A stretch of DNA of 64,000 bases from Kuschelorhynchus macadamiae (Eukaryota > Arthropoda > Insecta > Coleoptera > Curculionidae). The notes below the pieces were generated by a model that was given only the letters and a program-made list of their open reading frames with translations, was not told the DNA's origin and did no database searches. The stretch is from NCBI GenBank assembly GCA_030620095.1, contig JAUTXW010004705.1:986501-1050500 (forward strand). The letters run 5' to 3'. The translations under genes were made by a program, and so were the position numbers. Below, in pieces: positions 22,946-35,034 of this stretch (position 1 is its first letter; every line of letters starts with the position of its first letter).

Positions 22946-23395
22946 CTATAGGAAATAGGCTCTGTCTTTATTTAGCGCTTTCTTACCACATTTAACTATT
23001 TCTATACTCTCAAATGCATCCAATAATCTATTATTAGATACATTTTTAATCAACTTAATATTATTTACTCCTATTCGGTGATTGTTTTCCAAAGCATGTT
23101 GGGCAACGCTTGACTTTTCTGTTCTTCCGTATCTTAAATGTGCCATGTGTTCTTTAAAACGAATGTTTATGGAGCGTTTAGTTTGCCCAACATATTTTGG
23201 ATCGCAGTCATTACAGCTAATTTCATAGATGCCACTCCTCTCCCTCAAGTCGACTTTGTCTTTGGGGTTTCCAAGGAGATTTTTCAAACTGTTCTCCGTT
23301 TTGTAGGCTACTCACTCTAAAACCTACGTTTTTAAATACTTTTTCTAGACCTCTCGTATATCTGGGATCATATGGGATTACTATGTTTTTTTATC
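22946..23395 (-). pseudogene. Penelope-like element C-terminus with GIY-YIG endonuclease
   Basis: The minus-strand protein contains SGIYEISCNDC, YVGQTKRSINIRFKEH, SVAQHALENNHRI and LLDAFESIEIVKCGKKALNKD. These are the GIY motif, the YVG with catalytic Arg, the SAVAxH block, the catalytic Glu region and the family's C-terminal LN-D. This zinc-knuckle-preceded GIY-YIG nuclease is the C-terminal domain of Penelope-like retroelements, where it nicks target DNA for primed reverse transcription. Upstream, after a frameshift near 23300, VIPYDPRYTRGLEKVFKNVG matches the end of the RT region. The RT itself is absent, so this is a 5'-truncated copy. Confidence 0.8.
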
Positions 23396-23439
23396 TTTAA
23401 TTTGGAGATATGTGACTATTTAAGTAATGGTTCTATAAT

Positions 23440-23710
23440 GGTAATTGTAACTAGTACAATATTAAATAAACTTAATTTTAGAATATGATTTATTGCATAG
23501 GTAAGATCGCCCGATTTATCTCCACTTGATTTATTCCCTTAGGGTCATTTGGAGGCAAAAATTTACAAATCCCAACAGGAATCTTTAAAAAATTTACGAA
23601 ACCAAATAAATATTGAACGCCGTCAAATCACTGCAGATATTCTTCACAAAGTTTTGAAAATAATTCGATTAATTGTTGTATTACTATATGAGAGTGAATG
23701 ATAGGCATTT
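23440..23710 (+). pseudogene. Mariner-like transposase C-terminus, copy 1
   Basis: With one frame change it reads a degraded PDLSPLD block, then GHLEAKIYKSQQESLKNLRN and ITADILHKVLK. This is the C-terminal third of insect mariner transposases, after the third catalytic acid. It is the best preserved module of the array. Confidence 0.65.
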
Positions 23711-24654
23711 TAATGGTGGACATTTTCAAAATATATTAAATTAACCTGCAAGTACCAGTTGAATTAATTAATTTACATTTAATGCTTTTGCTCGACAACC
23801 AGTTTAAATATGGAAATGAAGGTACCGTTTTGCAAATAACTGAGTAAGATTTAAAATTATGTTCGAAACGCCCTTCTTTCATTTAAATACATGGGGATAA
23901 GCCATCTTCACTCTTTGAGGATCAAAGATACTCTGATTAAAATACTCATTGACTGAGTTCTAACAGCTTATTGGACGCTACAAAAATATCCATGTACCTG
24001 AAAGGTAACATTCTAAAACCACTAAAATCGAACGTATTATCTTCAGCTTCATAAAAATCAAGTCGAAACGTCTTTAACTATCCACTTATAGCGATCCTTG
24101 TGAATTGATATTCTACTTTGTAACAGAAGCGATGAGATAGATAGCTGTTCATAAACATACGGGCGTAGCGTCGATGTATGCACGCTTTTTGCCTTTAAAA
24201 TAGGATTTATTAACATTACAATTGACTAGTTTGTTGTTCTAGTTTATTGGTACTTATGACACCCCTAACTTCATTTTTTAAAACAAACTTATTAATAAAA
24301 TTACCTTCTAAATTGTATACACTATTTAATATTTAACACGTTGTTGAATGTATGTAAGTTTACCCAAGAACATTATTATATTTATGGTTAATTTAAAACA
24401 CTGAAGTGCACTGGTTATACGTCTGAATTTCCTCCACAATGGCTTTTAAATACAGTTTTCTTATTTATTATTCTTTTAAACTCCTCTTTATCTTTAATAT
24501 GAAAATATACAACTCTGGTAGTTAAGGTGATATAGAAAATAATTCAGTGTTTTCCAACCGCGCTCCGCTGCCTAACCTACCTGACGATATAATGGCTTTT
24601 CGATAAATTATTAAATTTATTGGGTATTTAGATATACTGATCTAAGGGTCAATA

Positions 24655-24794
24655 TCGTACGGTGCGTATCTTAAAATAGGAGAGTGTTACGTATATTTAA
24701 TTTTGAAATACGATTCATTGCATGGCCGGGAAGATCAACTTTTTTAAGATCATTTAGGGACAAACACTGACGATTTCCCACCGGAATTGATAGA
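24655..24794 (+). pseudogene. Mariner-like transposase C-terminus, copy 2 (truncated)
   Basis: IAWPGR and a frameshifted GHLGTN-like segment correspond to copies 1 and 3. The copy ends at a (TAA)n tract where a LINE 3' end appears to have inserted. Confidence 0.55.
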
Positions 24795-25175
24795 CAACAT
24801 AATATAATAATAATAATAATAATACATTTATTGCCAAAATGCCAATACAATACATGAGGTACATGAAATATATATAAACAAAAATAATGGCATGGTTGAC
24901 AATAGTCCTTAATAGACGTCCGAAAAATCCGAACACTGTTCAGGCCCTAATTTAAGACAAATATTAGGGTGCCTCAAAACTAAACTCATTACCTAATTCT
25001 AAAAAGAAAACCAAACAAAATAAAATCAAAAATGAAGAAAAATAGTAGAAAGAATGAGTACAGAAAAAAATGCGAATCTTTATTTTATTCCACAATATTT
25101 TATTTTATTTTAACAGAGTTGCTTTATTATATGAGTACGAACGCTTATAATAATAATAATGGTGATAATTATAAA
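24795..25175 (-). mobile_element. Probable short LINE 3' fragment with (TTA)n tail
   Basis: Read on the minus strand, the sequence ends CAATAAATGTA followed by about eight TTA units (24803-24827). This matches the arrangement at 26464 where a clear LINE ends in a TTA tail. No protein is recognisable. The right boundary is uncertain. Confidence 0.35.
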
Positions 25176-25184
25176 AATACTTCG

Positions 25185-25400
25185 ATTCAGTAATAGCAAA
25201 GTACTAGTACAATATATGCATTTAATTCTAAAATACGATTAATTGCATGGCCGGGAAGAACACCCGATTTATCTCCTCTTAATTTTTTTAAGGTCATTTA
25301 GGGACAAACATTGATGAATCCCAACCGGAATCTTTAGAAGACATTTTTCACAACGTGTCGACAACATTTCGAACAATTGTTGTTCGACAGCTAGTGGCTC
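25185..25400 (+). pseudogene. Mariner-like transposase C-terminus, copy 3
   Basis: It reads IAWPGRTPDLSPLNFF, then with a frameshift GHLGTNIDESQPESLED. These are the conserved PDLSPLDFF and SQPESLEDLR blocks of mariner transposases. A shortened tail follows, VSTTFRTIVVRQL. Confidence 0.65.
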
Positions 25401-26264
25401 AAATACGCAAATAAAGCTTCATTTTCAACCGTTGTACAAATAATTGATTAAGACTTAAAATGATATGCAAAAATACCTTTCGTCTATTGAAATTTTTGGG
25501 AAAGAAGCCCCCCCCCCCCACGGCGTAGAGGGCGAAGATAGACTGTTAAAAATACTGTTAGACTAACAGTCTATTAAACGTTACGAAACTATTCATGTAC
25601 TTAAAAGATAACAATTTAAAACCACTTAAATCCGACATATTACCTTCAGCTCAATAAAAATCCAGTCGAACCGTGTTAAGTATCCATCGATAGCGATCAT
25701 TCGCTAGAATTGATATTCTACTTTGCAACAAACTTCAGACCAAATAAAGAAGTTACAAACGTGACGGGTACTTTGATTTAGACAGTGGCTCATAAAAATA
25801 CGGACGTTTGGTTGACTTGTGCGCTGTTTTTGCTTTAAAACGGTACGTATCGTTTTGTCATTTTATTCAATGTCACTTATAACACCCCTAACTTATTTTT
25901 CTAACATTCTTAATAAAACATACAAGGAAAATTTTGTGAACTAGTTTATATTTAACATATCTTTGAACCGAGAGTTCCATTTTGTTAAGTATTTCTTTTC
26001 TATTTATAAGTTGATTGTTTGAGAGCTATATTTATAATTTTTTTAAATATATTATGGCGATTTATTTTTTTTGGTTTTGAGTCCAAAAATTTAAAATACT
26101 TATCGAAATGCATTAGTTATAATTGAATTAAATATTTTTTTAAATTTATGTTTGTTTTTTAAAATCCATTTTATCTTAAATATGGGGATATAAAGATCTG
26201 AAAGTTAAGATGTTATGCGATAGCTTATTAATATCAAAACATATTATCGAATAAATAATCGTTA

Positions 26265-26463
26265 CTTTTTTGAGGCTAATATAGGCTAGTACAGTGTTAA
26301 ATATACTGAATTTTAAAATACGACTTATTGCGTGGATGGCAAGATTACCCGCCTTATCTGCCCTTGATTTTTTTGTTTAAGGTCACTTAGAAACAAAAAT
26401 GTACGCATCCCAACCGGAATCTTTAGAAGACCTACGAAATTACACAAATATTGAACGGTATCA
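26265..26463 (+). pseudogene. Mariner-like transposase C-terminus, copy 4 (split by a LINE)
   Basis: The 5' half holds the SQPESLEDLR-equivalent (CATCCCAACCGGAATCTTTA). It stops at 26463 where the (TAA)n tract begins. The continuation, ATATACTTCAAAACGTTTTG, resumes at about 28777 on the far side of the LINE and runs to about 28865. Confidence 0.6.
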
Positions 26464-28776
26464 CATAATAATAATAATAATAATAAACGTCTTTTAATAA
26501 TAAATTCAACACTTATGTTACAAAACAATATCAAAAACTATGGTAGAACCAAGGCGCAGTCTAGCCTGAGGCTACTCTACTGAACCTTAACTCACCGTGT
26601 TACAAAAAATATATATTTGCCTAAATTATATATTATTACAGAGTGCAGATGTCAATCAATGTTACAATAAATTAATTTCTTAAAACAAAATTATAAAAAA
26701 AAAACGGGAGTCATCATATTAATTCTACAAAACGCTATATAAAACAATAAGAATATACATACATAATATAATTTACCAGGACGACGAAGTTTCGTTATAT
26801 AAGGGTGTGAAAAAGCAAAATAATATAAAACATTTATTAGTGTTGGCACTGAGTCGTAAATAAATAACGTTTAAAACGTTTTTTAAATACTGTTTCTTCA
26901 AGACAAGTAGGTTCATTTGGTAAAGAGTTATAAAGTTTAATACCATTGTAAGTAAATCACCTGTGAAACACGGCAGTCTGGTGACGGGGTACTGTTATCT
27001 TATTGATAGATCTGACATTTATTGAATGAACATTTACACGAAATATAAACTTGTTTCTTATAGACAAAGGTAATACAGGGTTACCACCAGGTACCCAAGT
27101 GAAGTGTTCGGCGGTTCTCCATTTTCAACCAATTCAGCTCCTTAAATGTACGAGAGATATGGTCATATTTTCTTAGATCCAAAATAAGACGTGAACAGGT
27201 ATTTTCAACTTTCTGAATTCGACTTTTGTCCGTTGAATCAAGACATGGTCCATACACAAAATCACAGTAGTTAAAATTAGATAGAACAAGTGATTCACAA
27301 AGCATTTTGCGTAAAGAGAAATCAAGTATATGTCTACTATTGTATAATAATTTTAAAGATAAGTATGACTTCTGAATTAGAGATTTAATATATTCCCTAA
27401 AACGCAATTCAGTATCCAATATAATACCCAGGTTTTTGGCAGAGTTAACCATTGGGAGCCTGACTCCATCGAGACAAATATTTAAATTCTCATTCAAAAA
27501 CTGCTTATTGCTTTTTGGGCCGAAAAGCATTAGTGAAGATTTCAAAGGATTTAATTTTAAGTTGTGCTCCAAAGAAAGTTGTTTTAATAAGTTTAAATCT
27601 TCATTTATTAAATTGGATGCATCTTCGTAATCAGAATGTTTAAAGTGAAAACATATCTGTGTATCATCAGCGTAGGCTTGAACTTTACAGTGTTTCAATG
27701 AACACAAAATATCAGCTGTATAGATAATAAAAAACAAGAATGGAGCCCCAAGGTACACCTGAGTAGATTTGAACTTGTTCTGAAAATGCGTTATTGCAAA
27801 CAATTTTTTGAAATCTATTTAAAAAATATGATTCAACTAGATCAATCGATGCTTGAGAAAATCCATAATATTTAAGCTTTGCTAACAAAAGTGCGTGATT
27901 AACCGTATCAAAAGCCTTCGAAAAGTCTAGAAGAATTAATGCAGTATACAGTTTTTTATCAATAGCACAAATTATATCGTCTGTTAAACCTACCAAAGCC
28001 ACCGATGTACTGAACTCTTTTCTAAAACCACACTGACTTTCTGGTATAATATTATTAATAATACAATAGCAAAATAACTGTTTATACAAAATTTTTTCGA
28101 AAATTTTAGAAAGAACCGGTAGAATGCTGATAATTCTAAGATCATTAAAACTTATTGGATTTTTAATCTTTGGTAAGGGTTTTGCAATGGAAATTTTCCA
28201 TTGATCTGGAAATTAATTTGACTCTATGCAGCAGTTAATATTGTGTGTGACATATTTATCTATAAATGGAGTGCAGTATTTTAACATTTTAATATTAATA
28301 TTATCCGCGTCTAATGCATCCGTACGGATATCTTGAATTATCTTGTGAACTTCTGATATTTCTGTCAATTAAAAACTAAATTGAGTATTATTGTTTAAAT
28401 AAGAATTATTTTCATAACACATTTTTTTTTGCGGTACATTCGGACACATCTTGAAGAAACTTACCAAAATATGCGTTGATTTCATTTGGTTCCGACAAAT
28501 CTATGGGAATACTAGATTGCTTACCAGAGCATCAATTGAATGATCCTAGAGATTTCCAAGTTTTTCTAGGGTCTCTTTCTGTACAAATAGAATTCAAATA
28601 TTGACGCTTTTCCCTTCGTACTAAAGACACAGTGAAATGTCTCAAGCGTTTATAATTCTCCCAGTCCTCAACTCACCGCGTCCTCTTAAAATCATGCAAG
28701 GCGCGTTCCCTTTGTTTCATATAGAGTTTAACGTTAGGTGTAATCCAAGGGGCCCGAGGTTTAGTGACTCTGACTT
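26464..28776 (-). mobile_element. 5'-truncated non-LTR retrotransposon with (TTA)n tail
   Basis: Read on the minus strand, it runs from the endonuclease-RT linker (APWITPNVK and KQRERALHDFK near 28770-28700) through the RT and a C-terminal domain to a 3' UTR and a (TTA)n tail at 26487-26464. It lies inside a mariner module, which continues on both sides, so it inserted after the array formed. Clade placement is uncertain; the RT resembles CR1/Jockey-type LINEs. Confidence 0.85.
27081..28380 (-). pseudogene. LINE reverse transcriptase
   Basis: Segments in order on the minus strand are FPDQWKISIAKPLPK, ILPVLSKIFEKILYKQ, SQCGFRKEFST and LILLDFSKAFDTVNHALLL. They continue with SGVPWGSI (normally GVPQGS), YADDTQICFH with both catalytic aspartates, and LEHNLKLNPLKSSLMLFG. 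A thumb-like segment NFNYCDFVYGPCLD and RIQKVENTCSRLI follow. The frame breaks near 27750 and again after 27081, and there is an in-frame stop before FPDQW. The enzyme would copy the LINE RNA at a nicked target, but this copy is dead. Confidence 0.85.
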
Positions 28777-29007
28777 CCGATATACTTCAAAACGTTTTGA
28801 CAATATTTCGAGCAATTTTTGTGTTACATACAGTATAAGGGTAGTTTTTCTCAACATACATTAAATTAACTTTTAAATACAATTTAATTTCAAATTAATT
28901 TAAAATTTTTTATTTTTAAGCATAACATGTGTTTTTTATACAGTTGAAATAACTTTTTTTTGTTTTAATATTCGACAAAATGAGACTAATTTTATAGACA
29001 GATGTTA

Positions 29008-30080
29008 CAGAGTGGCCAGCCATATTTTGACCTATTTTGGGCTTAAGTAGCTCTGAAACGAAAAAAAATATCGAATTGCAGTTTTCGTTGAATATTTTCA
29101 ATTTTTTTGAAGCATATGTCATTTTATTTTTACAGCCGGTAGTACTGAAAACAAAATGGCTTTGTTTTTTTAAATATAATACAAGATGTAGTTACGTTGC
29201 AGAATGGTTGATTTATTAAGTTCCGAAAAAGATACTGAATTGACACGGTTAATATATTTTCTTTTTTTGAAAAGTCGCCTATGGAAACAAATTCCCTTGA
29301 GTGAAAAGGCAAAGTGTGTGATAATGTTTGCAGAAACTCAATCAATAAATGTAACTGAAAGAAGATTTAGAAATATGTTTAATAAAACCCCATGCACCCA
29401 CAAAAAACCCAATTAAAACCTGGTTAGAACATTTTGGAATACGGAATCTTGAAGAGTAAGAAAAGAACAGTAAATAATGAAAATTTACTAAACAAGACAT
29501 TACAAGTTAGGGAGGTAACCCAATTACATCCAAGCTTATCAACAAGAAAAATCGCAGGTTCAACAAAAATTCCTAGGTCTACAGTGCTAACCATTATGAC
29601 AAATATACTCAAACTAAAGCCATATAGGATAACATTTTTGCAAGGACTTAAAAAAACTGATTTCCCGAAAAGGATAGAACTATGCTAGACTTTACAAAAT
29701 TTAATATGAACAAAAATACATTTTCTCGAAAGGCTGTTACAGTCGGATAAGGCTACTTTTCATATAAATGGAAAAGTTAATAAACATAATTGTAAGATAT
29801 GGGCAGAAGAGAATCACAGGCAATTTCATGAATCGCCGAAAGTTACAGTTTGGTGTGGCGTGTCCAGGAAAAAAAATTGTGGCCCATTTTTTTTTGAAAA
29901 TCCAATTGTAAATTTTCATGCATTTGTGGATATTCTGATAAAACAGTTTTTCCGAAATTACGTCAGGAAAATATTCTGAATTGAGGGCACTTTCGACAAC
30001 ATGGATCTCCCAGCTAGCACTACTCTTTTTTACGAGAGGTTTTACGTATTTATTACTAATAATCCTACTATATATCAATA
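29008..30080 (+). pseudogene. Mariner-like transposase, N-terminal two thirds, with left arm
   Basis: The left end CAGAGTGGCCAGCCAT follows a TA. The transposase starts at 29204 (MVDLLSSEKD). It shows LSEKAKCVIMFAETQS, the second helix-turn-helix with LSTRKIAGSTKIPRSTV, then after frameshifts SDKATFHINGKVNKHN (first catalytic Asp) and WAEENHRQFHESPKVTVWC. A decayed FRQHGSPS stands where QDGAPxH is expected, so the second aspartate is lost. Reading stops near 30060. Several frame changes are needed. Confidence 0.75.
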
Positions 30081-31868
30081 ATCACTTTGGGTTACATGTT
30101 TTTAAGTATTATGTATGTATTTGTTACTGCGAATAATACTTTATAGTAATTTTTCCATGTAAAGTAATTATATATTAACTACTGCCAAACAACTACTTAA
30201 GGAATTGACTCTAAGGTCGTTATTTCTTTTCCGTGATGTAATAGTAATTATTTAAAGTTACTGTTTCTAATCTGTTTACTAAATTGGAACTTTTAAGTAT
30301 CAGTACCTTCTTGAACCTTACAGAGACTACTCTATTACGTTCAAATGTACTGCTATAACGTATTACTATATAGTAAAACGAGTCGTTGCGGAGTAGAAAA
30401 AGTTATCTTCTACTGTTACTTTAAACTGGCTATTACCAGTCGTTATTTTTCTGTTGAAACTTAGTAGTAAGAATTACAGTAATTATTTACTTCAAGTAAA
30501 CTATTACCTCTTGTTCTTGAGGTTCCGGAGATACGGGGCTCTGGTACGAGAGTCGGTCGGTGATTTTATAAGGACAGTGGCAACAATAGGGTCACCAATT
30601 TGTGATTGGTTCGGCCATATTGCTGCTAAAATAGTTTTGTTTACTTTTCGCCTACGTAAGTTTTTTATAAGGTTTGTTGTTTTAGGGTCTCATTTTATTA
30701 GTTTTTGTGATTATTAAAATGAATATTGATTCAAACAAGAAGTTCTCAGCTATTGATCATATGGTGAAATTATTTAAGCCTGGTTTACCTACTTTTTGCT
30801 TGTAATTAGAAAGTGTTTGTCATGAATGTGTAAATGACTATGATCGAGAATGTCTTAAGTTCAAGTTTACTCCAAGAAAAGTTTTTAAATATTGCGCATT
30901 ATTATATTTTGGTTTTATTTTGCTATGAAAGACAATATTGATTCATGTCTTAATGTATGTTTTATACCATAAGAAAAAAGAAGTAGCTTTCGTCACTCAG
31001 TCACATTTTATAGAAAATTGAAAATATCATACCTAATCAAAACAACCTAAGGCGGTATTTTAAGGAAACAAAAATATAAATACGAAACAAAGGGTTATGG
31101 TTATGACGGATGCAGAGTTATAGTAGTGACTCAAGTACCGCAACTCTCCGCATGCTACGACACAACGCATTAAAGTTTAAAGAACCGGCGGAATGTTTAC
31201 AAATCGTAACCGCTTGGTAATAATATACAGTGTAGGTTTAATGGGAACTCTGTAGATAACTTTATTCGTACCACCTTAGTGTTCAAGACTTCATTGTAGT
31301 TGGGTATAAGTGACAGTTGCGTATTTAAAGAATCCAAAACTATAAAAGCGTATGGGAGTAGACGTAGATACTTGATGTTAAGTAATTTTCTCAATAAAGA
31401 ACCTAAAAGTAAAAGTTCAATAGAACGCCATTGTTTATTTTCATCTCCCCTATAAATATTTAGCTATGATGTTTGATTTTGTGAGTATAAAGATTAAAAA
31501 TGCATACAAATTAAACATTATGTTAAAAAAAGAATCACTCTTTATAATAAGATATTTAATGATAATTACTATTTAAACCAAAGTCCAAAATTACAATTTT
31601 AATATTTAAATTGGCCAACATATTTGACCAAAATGTATTGAAAATTAACGAATTTTAAAGACGCATAATTTTTTTATCACTATCGTCAGCATATTCACCA
31701 GAGAAATTACCTGCGTTTTAATTTTAGGCCCTTAGCGTAGCAAAAAAACTAAGTGAAAAGCATGTATCCTACCTCAAATACTAATAGCGTATTCTATACG
31801 CTCTACATCATATTCCCAATTCGACTGTTTGTAGTCGCCATAACCGTTTTGTTGTATTAAAACGAAAC
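30081..31868. other. Unassigned accessory sequence
   Basis: The first 430 bp are rich in short AGTAA/TTACT words. A stretch around 30530-30655 is GC-richer and ends in CTACGTAAGT, a possible splice donor (GT at 30656). An ATG frame at 30720 is short. No transposase, RT or terminal repeat was recognised. The sequence lies inside the mariner fragment pair and is itself split by the hAT element, so it may be an older unknown element. Confidence 0.35.
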
Positions 31869-34312
31869 CAGGGGCGTGCAGTGCATGGAAGCAAGGAAAG
31901 CAGTGCTTCCCCCAAAAAAATTACAAAACATCTTCTAAAATGTAATTTTTAAAATAGGAAACCATTAATTTAGTTTATATTAAAAATGCTAAAATATTAT
32001 CTTAATTATCAAGCCCATAATAAATGCGGCCTTGACTCCGACCGAGCCACAATAGAAATCGAATAGAACCTATGCGGGCCACTACTTTCTCTGCAGCCAA
32101 GTCCTGTATGCTTGATTTCCTGTGAATCGAGCCAGAGGTTAATGAACTTTCCTCCGGCTGTTTGCAATTAAGTCGCGTGCTTTAAGTGGGGATGGAAGCT
32201 ATCGTTGGAGTAGGTTTTTTGTTTAAACGGCTATCCGTGTGTTGGGTGATACGTACGTCGCGTCGTGCATGGTGCGATATGGAAGACAATAATACGGACG
32301 GGGGTATGCAAATACCATCAACTTCGAAGGTCGGTTATTACGTCGAATATGTTGGAGAATTTAGTAAGAAGAGTATGTGTGAATGTGTGGTGTGTGTCTT
32401 AATAATAAAAGGATTTTCAATATTAAACTTCGCCGATAAGCTTCAAATAATTTCCAAAGGAAGGGCAAAACCGCCTATGAAAAATTTAACCACAAAAATG
32501 AAAAACTTTATTAGACATTTTTATCCGAAAAAACAATACGAACAATTTAAATGGCTTGCAGGGTGTGAAAATATAAGTAAATTATTTTGTTGGCTATGTT
32601 TACTTTTTGAAAATAAAAAAGGTCTCTGGAATAAAACTGGTTTTTCCGATTTAAACAATTTCTATAAAGCTGTAAAAGGACACATTATGCCCAAAGCGCA
32701 CAGAATTGAACACGCCCTTAATAAACAGTTGGAAATTTGTCACCGCCAACACAATGAACCAGTCGATAAAAATAGGCAAATATTAAGAAGACTTATCTAT
32801 GTTGTTTGTTTTCTCGGACAGCACGAATTGGGATTTAGAGGTCATGACGAAACAAGATTTTTTTCAAATAGAGGAAATTTTCAAGATTTACTTAGTTTAA
32901 TGGCTAAATATGATGATTGCCTAAAAATCATTTAGAGCAGTCTAGCGTTTTTCGCTGTTGCAACCATTATTCTAAAAATAATTAAGCAGGAGATTGGCGA
33001 GGGGCGGTTCATTGCTATTGTTCTGGACGAAACAACTGATATCACTAATTTTAGCCAATTATCTATAGTAATACGCTGCATTAAAACAGACGGAAGTGTA
33101 AGAGCGATTTTTAGGTTTTAAGAATGTGTCCGAAAATCGTTCAGCAGATGCATTATATACCGTAATTTATAACGTTACTAAAAAATTAATGGAGAGAAAA
33201 AATTAGTTGCTCAAAGCTATGATGGAGCTGCAGTGATGGCACGATAATTAGGGGGTCTGCAAGCTAAACTTCGAGAAACTTTCCCAAGTGCTGTGTTTGT
33301 CCATTGTTTTGCTCATAAATTAAATTTAGTTTTATCCCAGTCCATCAATCACATTAAAGAGTGTAAAGTATTTTTCGTTACTTTAGCATGGCTGCTTTTT
33401 TTCCAAGTCAACAAAACGTACACAACCTTTGGACTCCATTGTCCACAAACGATTGCCCAAAGTAGCTCCGACTAGGTGGAACTATAATGGAAGACTTGTG
33501 TTAACAGTATCAAAATCGTGAATTATTGATTGAACTATTTGAGAATATAATAGAAAATAATGAAACATGAAATATTTCCATTCTCGGACAATGTTTTTAA
33601 TATATTACAAACTAAAACAAATGATATTGCTTTTTGCCTAAAAAAAGTGACTTCGTCCTATTTTGGGAGAAAACGATGACGTTAAATGTAGAGCCACAAG
33701 CCAAGCGTCTTCGAACAGACAAGGTCGGACATGTTCAAACATCTTACAGACTCAGACTTTCATGAAATAATCGGTCAAATTCAGCAACAAATAAACTATA
33801 GATTTAACGGTTTAAATGATTTTAAATTCCTCGAGCTCTGCAATTTTGTTGCATTTAAAGGAAAAACTTTTCCAGAAGATGCGTTTAAATCTCTTCTTCT
33901 TCATTATTGCCAGTTCTTCGACCGAGTGTTACTGCGATTTGAACTAAAAGTGATTTACGAAATTCATGACATTAGCGCAAAAAATAACGCTAAGGAACTA
34001 ATGCAATTTTTAAAAGACAAGGAGCGGGAAGATGCCTACACCGAAGTGTCGAAATTGTGTGCATTAGTATTGACAATACCTGCCACAAGTTCATCAGTAG
34101 AACGCAATTTTTCAGCACTTAAACGTATAAAAAATTTCGTGAGAAATTCAACGGGGTAGGAGAGACTTTCGCATACATCGCTGTTGTCCATTGAAAATAA
34201 ACTTCTCCAAAATGTGTCGGAGCATCGACGTTTTTAAGAATCGAATTACATTACAAATATGTAAGTTTCTAAAAATTGCTTCCCTTTCTTAAAATTTCAC
34301 CGCACGCTCCTG
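31869..34312 (+). mobile_element. hAT transposon, TTF/ZMYM-like type, with 8-bp TSD
   Basis: The left end is CAGGGGCGTGCAGTG, and the right end reads CAGGAGCGTGCGGTG in inverse. The identical octamer AACGAAAC flanks both sides (31861-31868 and 34313-34320). The 2,444-bp element carries a hAT transposase in broken frames. The intact TSD and modest decay suggest one of the younger insertions here. Confidence 0.9.
32279..34242 (+). pseudogene. hAT transposase (TTF-type zinc finger, DUF4371-like, dimerisation domain)
   Basis: The frame from MEDNNTDGGM (32279) has a TTF-like region (FIRHFYPKK, KWLAGCENISKLFCWLCLLF). It then has RRLIYVVCFLGQHELGFRGHDE, which is characteristic of the ZMYM1/DUF4371 group. 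After a stop at 32935 the next frames read FIAIVLDETTDITNFSQLS (first catalytic Asp), VAQSYDGAAVMA (second Asp region) and VFVHCFAHKLNLVLSQS. The C-terminal dimerisation domain appears as SSVERNFSALKRIKNFVRNS and SLLSIENKLLQ. At least four stops or frameshifts inactivate it. In a live element the enzyme would excise and reinsert DNA making 8-bp duplications. Confidence 0.85.
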
Positions 34313-34579
34313 AACGAAACATACATATTTTTAAAACGGATTAAATAAAGACAGAAATAAGCAAGTGACGAATAGGGTGAATTATTACTAATTCGGCTAC
34401 TTAAAAGGAACTACACAATTCCGTACTATCTACGTAATAGTCAAAGTTACAGTTATATGTTATTCACGAAATAGTAACTCTAAAATTGTTTCCCATTTTG
34501 GTAATGACTACGTAGCCTCAATTTAAACAGAACGTGGCGATACCAAGTGCCGGTTACTTCAATGAAAATACTTATTCAT

Positions 34580-34896
34580 GACTAAAAGTGCTACTTGGGC
34601 TACACCGCACTATGCGTTAATTACCACAGATTCACTTAATAACTTAAAATAGGTGGATTGGAAGAGGAGGCTGTATGCCATGGGCTCCTCGTTCACTGGA
34701 CTTAACTGTTCCCGATTTTTTTTTGGGTACCTGAAAGTATGATGTTATAATCCGCTACCACAAACTTTAGAGCAGTTATAAACAAATAGAAGACATTCCC
34801 GAAGAATATTTAGGCCATAGTTTTAACAAACTTACTACTAACTTAAATAGATGTAGTGAAGTCGAAGGGACATTTGCAGTAGTAATTTTTTATTAA
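34580..34896 (+). pseudogene. Mariner-like transposase C-terminal fragment
   Basis: ATPHYALITTDSL, then in another frame RWIGRGGCMPWAPRSLDLTV and PDFFLG, then IEDIPEEYLGHSFNKL and NRCSEVEG. These are the QDGAxPHYA, WIGRxG, RSPDLTPxDFFLWG and C-terminal blocks. It partly overlaps in content with the fragment ending at 30.06 kb, so it is either a duplicate segment or a second copy of the same family. Confidence 0.65.
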
Positions 34897-35034
34897 AAAG
34901 TTGTCACTTTAATATTAATGTTTAATGGTTGGTGATTGTTACACCTTTTGCCATAACTTTTAATGTCTTGTTTAATACATTTTCGTTATTTGCAGTTTTT
35001 TTATTTTGCAGTTTTATTCTACTTCAAAAGAATA

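Larger units (their letters stand above)
21765..28870 (+). mobile_element. Reiterated mariner-derived modules, interrupted by other elements
   Basis: A non-coding module beginning near TAACAGTCTATTAAACGTTAC recurs at 21771, 23961 (diverged) and 25563, each running about 340 bp to a TGACACCCCTAACTT-like block. A transposase 3' module recurs at about 23440, 24655, 25185 and 26265. The order is non-coding module, then about 755 bp later transposase module, then the next non-coding module. It holds for the second and third sets, and for the first if about 1 kb of Penelope sequence is subtracted. This is a head-to-tail array with a basic unit of about 1.1-1.2 kb, since broken by a Penelope-like element, a LINE fragment and a 2.3-kb LINE. 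Terminal inverted repeats were not located. Confidence 0.6.

Noticed and set aside
23960..24080. CGAAACGTC near 24065 as another hammerhead
   Set aside because: No CTGANGA core or stem II at the right distance.
24754..24936. Hydrophobic 60-residue frame as a membrane peptide
   Set aside because: It overlaps a (TAA)n tract and LINE 3' sequence; poly-Leu arises from the repeat.
32186..32935. ZMYM-like host gene
   Set aside because: It lies inside TSD-flanked hAT ends and is followed by the rest of a broken transposase, so it is transposon-derived.
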